Shown piece after piece: positions 58,048 to 64,000 of a stretch of DNA of 64,000 nucleotides; position 1 is the stretch's first letter; every line of letters begins with the position of its first letter. The stretch covers positions 33,172,918 to 33,236,917 of the forward strand of contig CP136062.1 of NCBI GenBank assembly GCA_032622095.1. The letters are read 5' to 3'. The notes under the pieces are model-generated. The model made no database searches, was not told the DNA's origin, and saw only the letters and a list, made by a program, of their open reading frames with translations. The translations under genes were made by a program, and so were the position numbers. Origin of the DNA: Siphonodentalium dalli. Its lineage: Eukaryota; Mollusca; Scaphopoda; Gadilida; Siphonodentaliidae.

Positions 58048-59695
58048 CAGGGGGAAGCGTAAAAAGGTTGCGAGACATGGGGGGTCTTTTTTTACATTTC
58101 CATTTTTTTTACACCCACCCACCATTTCTTGGATTTTTTTTTCATAAAATTTTAGACACCCACCCCAAAACATCAAAGCTTAATGTTGGTCTCCTCTGTT
58201 AAAACGACCAACCGCTCTATAATGGTCCCTTCTTTGAAAGACCAAATTAAATGTTACTTCCTGTTAACAAACATGTGCAAAATTGAACTCTAAGCAATCA
58301 ACAAAGGTGGAATATGATGTGATTATATTGGTAAATTTATAACCCAGCCTATTCATCTGTGTGAGTACAGCTGGTAAGTAGACGAAAAATATGTTGAATC
58401 ACCTGGAATGACAACAAAAAATAACTAGGGCCAGTGTTAGGGCCTATAGTAGAATAAAAAATTACACAAAATTAAATTTATCTTTTTTTCAGACATCAAC
58501 CAGCATCAACTAGTAGGCCTAGAGCCTATAGTAATACCAAAAAGGAAAATCTACATATGAACCAGTATACGAATTAACTTTTATGTATGCCTGCATGACC
58601 ACCGACCCGACCTCGCATTACGACTTAGAACTTTGCCTAAAATAATGGCTTAACCCTTTGAGTTTGAACGTTGATGGTCAATTTAGTGCCAAATCCATAT
58701 AGACGGATGTATATTACTGAGATTCATTTGGACAATCAGAGCTGAACTTCAAACTAGACCACCTTGCATGCACATCATCTTATAAATATACAATAATTAA
58801 GTAAATTAATTTGTTCTTCTTTGATAATTTTCAAATTAGCCTGAATTAGATATTAAGTGTCATTTACATTGTAGTATATGCAGGTAATTATAGGATATAC
58901 ATGTAATAATTACATTGTGAACAAAACTGTAGTGTGTCCTGGCCCCTCTTCACATCTATTTAAATAATAGTTTTATACTTTTCAGAAGACTATCCAAGGA
59001 AGGTTATATTTGTTTTTCTTTCAATAAATGTTATTAAACTTTATTTCATGTCTACTTATTTACTTACTGATGGTTGTCAACAACACTGAAACTAATAATT
59101 TGACAATTCAAATAATTATTTGACAAAAGTATATTTAAAAATCAATTTAGTATACAAACACTGATACAAATACTTATTCATACATTACACTCATGCATCA
59201 ACTAACTGTATGAGTAAAGAGACTGTCATGAATTATAATAATTATTGTAATATAATATTCTGTCATGAGTTGTCAGCTGATATTGTCAGACTGCATTAAG
59301 TTCACACTACCCTAGAGCTATCTGAAGTATTTTGTTATTGATCTACACCGTGAACTAGACAAATTTCAATATAAAAACTGCCAAGTAAACTGAAACAGAC
59401 ACAATAAAAAAAAATTGCGGGCAAAAAAAATCAATGAAAATTTTGGGACCCACCCCCACAATATTCACTATTTTTCCATTTTATATCAACTTATGGGGGT
59501 AATTATAACAATATTGAATGTATTAGTACTTCTCATATTGCAACAAGCCACAACATATAAACAAATATGTTTAAAACAGTTGAAAATATGTCAATGAAAA
59601 AAAAATGCAAAAAAGGTGGTCAAAAACTGTTTCCGGTCTCGGGTACCCACCCAACCCCCACCTGATGTCTCGTAAAAAAAATTCGCCCCCCCCTG
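58048..59695. mobile_element. hAT-like non-autonomous element inserted in the RT
   Basis: AGACCAC at 58041-58047 and 59696-59702 flank ends CAGGGGGAAGCG and CGCCCCCCCCTG. Inward, both ends share CGAGACAT and G-rich GGGTGG-type motifs. CAGGG ends with a 7-8-bp duplication suggest the hAT superfamily, although the exact match here is 7 bases. The 1.65-kb interior is AT-rich and shows no transposase. It separates RT motif NLSGL from the downstream part. Confidence 0.8.
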
Positions 59696-59800
59696 AGACC
59701 ACTAAGATTATAAATTGGTCTGTAATCGCCTGTCCACACGGGGCGTAAGAAAATACTAGATACAAATTAATCAGGTTCATGGTCGGATGGAATAGTAGCC
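59696..59800 (-). pseudogene. Reverse transcriptase, N-terminal part
   Basis: Minus-strand frame SSIFLRPV, then GDYRPIYNLSGL matches the first RT block (IFLRPKKxGxYRxIxNL-type). It is preceded in the same region by EFRATIPSDHEPD. The reading is cut by the hAT-like insertion and continues at 58040. Confidence 0.75.
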
Positions 59801-61206
59801 CTGAACTCTAGAACTATTGCAATTTCTTTGTCTAAAATAACTTTTTCTTCAGCACTGGAGGCTAAAACTTTAGGAATAACATTCTGAACAAGTTTAGCTA
59901 AAAACGATGTGATAGCCTTGAATGGTTTGAAGTATCTATTTGTCAGAAGTTAGTTTTCGCCATTCCTTATAAACATAAACCTGTTTTTCCAGCGTCAAAG
60001 AACGAACCAGACTGAAGGGTACGTATTCTTCTTAGTAGGATGGAAGTAAGGTTTCCTGGATTTCACTCCTGCATATTTATTTTTCCCTTGTGACGACTGG
60101 GATAACGACGTTCTGTTTTATTTTCCATAACAAAAAAGAATCCTTTCGTTGTTTTTGAAAATTATTAAATATGGTTTTCTTGATATTGGCATGCATGTAT
60201 TTGCCCGAAGTCTTTGTGAGATCTGAAATGCCCTTCATTTTGCGGCCCTCATCATCGCCAAACAAGAATATCGAGAATGCATTTTCTCTGGAAAACAGCT
60301 CTCGGTACTCTTACCCCAATACCGGAAAAGGTTGTTGCGACGCGCCATGGAATGCTCAAAATCGACTGCGCCTTGTAAAGCTACAGCTTCAACTGCCAGT
60401 TTCTTCTAAAGAGGAATATCCACATGTTTCTTCTTCAATTGCTCATCGAGCATAAGATAAGCTGTGACATCACCTGCATTGATGCGTTGAACTTTCTGCA
60501 ATGCTACATCTGTAGTGCTGCTATTAGAACTCTGAGTCAGGTTCCACACTTCTCTGTTAACTCCTGTTGGTTTTGATGTTAGAGTGGACTATTCTGTTTC
60601 CATATTTGGCCGAATGGAGCAAGCGCTGTTTATGTAAGACGCCCATTTTTTGGTCTACAGGTGCTCCCACTGAACCTGTTGAAATCAAACTAACTTCAGG
60701 AAAATCCATGTCCGAGTCGGATTGGGAAAAATCAGACCCTGACGAGTTCGCCTCATCATCAGTTTGAAAAAAAATGTTGTTTACAGCTGAGTCTACATCT
60801 GAGGCAGACAGCTATGTACTACCGAAGTCCTGACATGACCGAGGAGCAGCAGCAGACTGCGAGTGTGCATTCACCCGGTCGAGGACATGGTATCTGGCAT
60901 GGAAAGGATCATGACTAGAGTAAGGGTAACGATTCACCATCATAAGGAAGCGACGAGCGGAAGACATGCCCGATGCGGCGCGGTCATTGTCAATGAACAC
61001 GTATTGGCAATGCGACTGCTGGTAATATATGTTTTAATTCGACGAAGGTATTTTTACTCCAGTTTGTTTTTGTTCGTGAGCCCTTGGTTGTACCTTTTCG
61101 TTGTGGACTCTTGCTGGTCTTTGAGTTGGAGAAAGAAATCTTGCGTTTCTTCTTTCCGTTTCGTATGGTGTCATTGACCGACGAAACAGGTTTTTTTCGA
61201 CCCCAT
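59801..61206 (-). pseudogene. gag-like ORF1 of the YR retrotransposon, broken
   Basis: From an ATG at 61206 a basic segment follows after a frame change in an A run (NGKKKRKISFSNS, KGSRTKTNW). Next are an acidic Ser-rich part (SSGSDFSQSDSDMDF), then VQRINAGDVTAYLML, a stop, KLAVEAVALQGAVDF and RRNNLFRYW, and finally DLTKTSGKYMHANIKKTIFN. Basic then acidic then capsid-like order fits ORF1 of YR elements. Exact start and frames are uncertain. It could include unrelated upstream sequence. Confidence 0.6.
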
Positions 61207-63754
61207 TGTGATATTAGCTGTGGGCTCCGCTATCTTTGATGCGGTGCGTTCGAATGCGTGAATGCGTGAATGCGTGATTCACGGTATACTACTGATTGCA
61301 TCTCTGCTGCCGGAGTATCACCATAAGATTTACATCTATAATAATACAGTGAAGATAAAAAACATGGCGGCGTCTTACGAATCGAATTAGGACATTGGCT
61401 AATGTGGTGGAATGGCTGAGGAACATCGGGTTGTCAGCCTTGTCTGGCTAATTTAAAGGTTTAAGATGTCTGATTTATAATAGTTTCTCTAGTTAAACAA
61501 GAATACAGAAATGTGGCCAATTATTTCAGACATATTTTAATCCACTTGCAGGGGAAAGAATACTATCGCAATTATTTAGTACATATTCCTTTTTGTTTTT
61601 GGAGATTGATTCACGGTGAAGCAGTCAACACCGACATAGTGGCTAGAAATCGCGATCGCTATAACGGTATGTTGTGAAAACATGGTACAGTTTAAACTAC
61701 AGTTCATTTAGTGGGATCTCCCCGGCGTTAAGTGTTTTGCTTATCGTTCACTTTTACGTACTGTATTGTAACATAACATGACTTTTGTTTACTAACACTG
61801 TGATATGTGATATGACACTCTCATCCATCCGCATATGATCTACTAGTCTTGTATTTAGGAACACTTGTCATGAAAAAGTAACCACGTTGAACAATGTTGT
61901 GAATTATACATGAACATGGAAAACTATATTCACTTCCTAAGAATAATTAAATCAGGTTATTGTATGTTTCAGCGATTGTTTGTTGGATTGAGTTATCTCT
62001 CTTCGACCAGATCCACCACCAATAGCCAGATGTAGCTACACTAGCTACGTGTGGCTATTATAGCTATAATTGGTAATTGCCAGACCTGTATAAGGCTATA
62101 TTTCCGGCCTCTCTGACCCACAATGCCGCCTCTCTGACTAAAACGTTGTTTTTTTGGTGTCGAAATGCTGCCGATGCTGCTCAAAATAAACAAAATAGAA
62201 TGGACAGGTATGGGAATACTTTTTAACGCATCCACCCGTGCTGCGATTATCACCGGATCGTACACATGCTCCCGAGAAACAAAAATACCTTCCAATTAAA
62301 ACAATTAAGCTTCATACAAGACGAGTGGGTGTGTCCTTTCCGTGTCCATTGTCAGTTCGAAGCCATGTTTCGCTGATCCAACTTACATTTTTCAGATCAC
62401 TGACGACCATCGTTGGAGATAAATGCCTAAAAAACCGAGTATCATTATTAAGCAGCCATTCATCTTGTTTTAATTAATGACAAGTAACCGATTTCTGGCG
62501 ACGCTGTGTAACAAATCTGTAAAGAATAGCCACATTCAAGGCGGTGTGGTCATGTTTGCTTCAGTCAGAAGTCTACCGGTCTTGTTTATTATTTATATAT
62601 GGCGTTATTGTTACGTCATTTGAGTGGCATTGTGTTTTGAGGCACCTACTCCAATGATTATTGTCAGGGACGTGAAATATGTCAGTTGCATAAAAGAAAT
62701 GGGGCTTCCAAATGAACAATGAACGTAAAAAACTCACACCCACATGCTTTGTGATGCCTATTTTTCTATCTGAAATTGTATTTCTCCTTCGGGGATCATC
62801 AATTATGCGGCCAGGCCATACCCACAGTATAGGGTGGATGCATTATTTGACACGCATAAACATAGGACAGTATCGAATTAAACATCGATTTAGCCAGATA
62901 GGCGGCATTGTCAGTCAGAGAGGCGGCGAATCGAATGTTGCGTGTGCATCTGCATGTTGTCAACTAAATATCGCCATCATATTGGATTATCCAATCAGGG
63001 ATTTGGCATTGTGTATTGTTGTAAACATGGTGAAATAAACAACATGGTTCATAAATTAATCCCGGATACAGCGCCACACTTTGCCGTTGGTTGGCCATGA
63101 TAGAACTTAACCAACAATGTTCTGTGCGGGGAAACCTGGTTATTATACCAAACGACGAATAGGTCGCGCACGAAACAACCTTTGCGTCCACTGTTGTACG
63201 ATTCAAAATTAGAAACCCGTGCTGTGTCCACTCTTGCGTAATTTAGAATTAGAACTGCTTCGTGTAAGGTTTCTCTCATTAAAGAGTGCGCTTCCAATTT
63301 AGAAAACCCACTGTTCATCGCATTCAGCTTCATTGAAACCATATTTGTGCTTAATAATTGTCACGAAATGATTATTTCTCGAAATTCGCACTTGATGATG
63401 GGTGGTTAGGTTGAATGCGAATTTGCGTGTTCCTTCTCGGTACAACTTCGTCGTAGTTACCATAATGAGTTTCACTCAATGTCATTACAAATCAAATTCA
63501 ATGTCTCTTCTTCATATTACGAGACAAGAATCATGGAGAAATTCTGTTCGTCGATCGCCGTACTGACAGCTTTACTCCTTGTCACGAGCTCGAAGCCAAT
63601 CTCCAGGCTGAGTTATCTCCCATTGCTGCGCTGAGATACCACTGCCACAATGATCGACATTTGGCATGCATTTTTGACATGATCTTATGTATAGTTCTTA
63701 TGTTTTAGGATTAAACTTGACATACATAATATTCCCCCACCTACCAGTAACATC
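61207..63754. other. Right-hand stretch without a supported gene
   Basis: GAATGCGT is repeated three times near 61253-61276. A phrase AATGCCGCCTCTCTGACT near 62121 recurs in inverse form near 62901, suggesting fragments of one repeat. The 97-codon minus-strand frame at 63049-63342 has no recognised domain. Confidence 0.4.
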
Positions 63755-63889
63755 CCTGATCGCACGGAATTTATTCAGATATTTCTTAGACTGGAACTTT
63801 GAACTAATATCGACCCGGATTGAAGAAGCCAAATTCCACAAGTTATTACTAAAAGGCCACGACCTCTTAGGAATGCAGTGCCTTGCCAC
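63755..63889 (-). pseudogene. Possible LINE reverse-transcriptase C-terminal tail
   Basis: The minus-strand frame contains SWPFSNNLWNLASSIRVDIS followed by SKFQSKKYLNKF. This resembles the RSFxxxxPxLWNSLPxxIR...FKxxLKxxL tail found at the C-terminus of many non-LTR retrotransposon RTs. Only this short segment is present before the window edge and no catalytic motif is seen. Confidence 0.35.
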
Positions 63890-64000
63890 AAAGGAGCAAG
63901 GCTCGTGTAAGACACATCAGGTCAGCCCACATAGTGTATCAACTGAGCAACGTGAATTTTGTTACTTATTCCTTATTCCTTATTCGCAAATTGTCGGAAA

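Larger units (their letters stand above)
55482..61206 (-). mobile_element. Decayed DIRS/Ngaro-type tyrosine-recombinase retrotransposon
   Basis: Read on the minus strand, the order is gag-like region, reverse transcriptase, RNase H and tyrosine recombinase. This is the layout of YR retrotransposons, which integrate with a tyrosine recombinase instead of a DDE integrase. All domains are broken by stops and frameshifts. Two later elements split it: a hAT-like insertion (58048-59695) and a TTAA MITE (56551-57134). Without them the body is about 3.5 kb. There is little room for a methyltransferase between RNase H and recombinase, which favours a Ngaro-type order or a deletion. I did not identify the terminal or internal complementary repeats. 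Confidence 0.82.

Noticed and set aside
60863-61177. 104-codon plus-strand frame
   Set aside because: It is the shadow of the minus-strand gag-like region, whose composition is more protein-like.
63049-63342. 97-codon minus-strand frame as a gene
   Set aside because: No recognised domain and average composition. Chance frames of this length are expected in 64 kb.

Overview
This window looks like non-coding, AT-rich DNA from an animal nuclear genome. I found no intact host protein-coding gene, no recognisable tRNA or rRNA, and no bacterial operon structure. Nearly all long open frames lie inside tandem repeats or transposon debris. The repeat types (head-to-tail Helitrons, a tyrosine-recombinase retrotransposon, many MITEs with clean target duplications, and an AGCTCACCTGAG/CGTCCATCCGTC element of a kind I associate with molluscs) suggest a marine lophotrochozoan, perhaps a gastropod or bivalve. 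The species assignment is inference.

Layout. 386-5802: a head-to-tail chain of non-autonomous Helitrons (family A), whose internal minisatellites are full of AGGTCA-type motifs. 6.7-10.3 kb: short minisatellites, a pair of inverted repeat copies with facing C/G homopolymer tracts, a TTAA-flanked MITE and a complete minus-strand Helitron. 12.47-13.5 kb: a three-copy tandem repeat. 16.5-17.5 kb: hairpins. 20.0-22.2 kb: a short array and a large 62-66-bp satellite. 22.8-23.3 kb: a MITE. 24.2-24.7 kb: a degenerate 'double-hairpin' module. 25.18-26.52 kb: a 51/52-bp satellite of about 26 copies. 26.69-33.12 kb: a second head-to-tail Helitron cluster, mostly families B and C. 34.05-36.67 kb: an alternating (dimeric) satellite of about 145 bp per unit, interrupted by about 1 kb. 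36.98-41.77 kb: foldback and MITE elements, including two inverted TTAA MITEs that each carry the double-hairpin module. 42.3-42.65 kb: a GAT-rich minisatellite. 43.92-47.03 kb: a palindrome with arms of about 1 kb, a central minisatellite and an adjacent TA-flanked MITE. 48.5-50.7 kb: a dense cluster of long hairpins. 53.9-54.1 kb: a 16-bp minisatellite that flips orientation. 55.48-61.2 kb, minus strand: a decayed DIRS/Ngaro-type retrotransposon in the order gag-like, RT, RNase H, tyrosine recombinase. It is split by a 1.65-kb hAT-like element and a 584-bp TTAA MITE. Near the right edge is a possible LINE RT tail.

The most informative observations are the Helitron concatemers with precise TC...CTAG junctions, a 69-bp hairpin that occurs in mirror-image pairs inside unrelated MITE backbones, the dated nesting order in the retrotransposon, and nuclear-receptor-like motif arrays carried by Helitrons. 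No computation or database search was possible. Family names rest on motifs read by eye.
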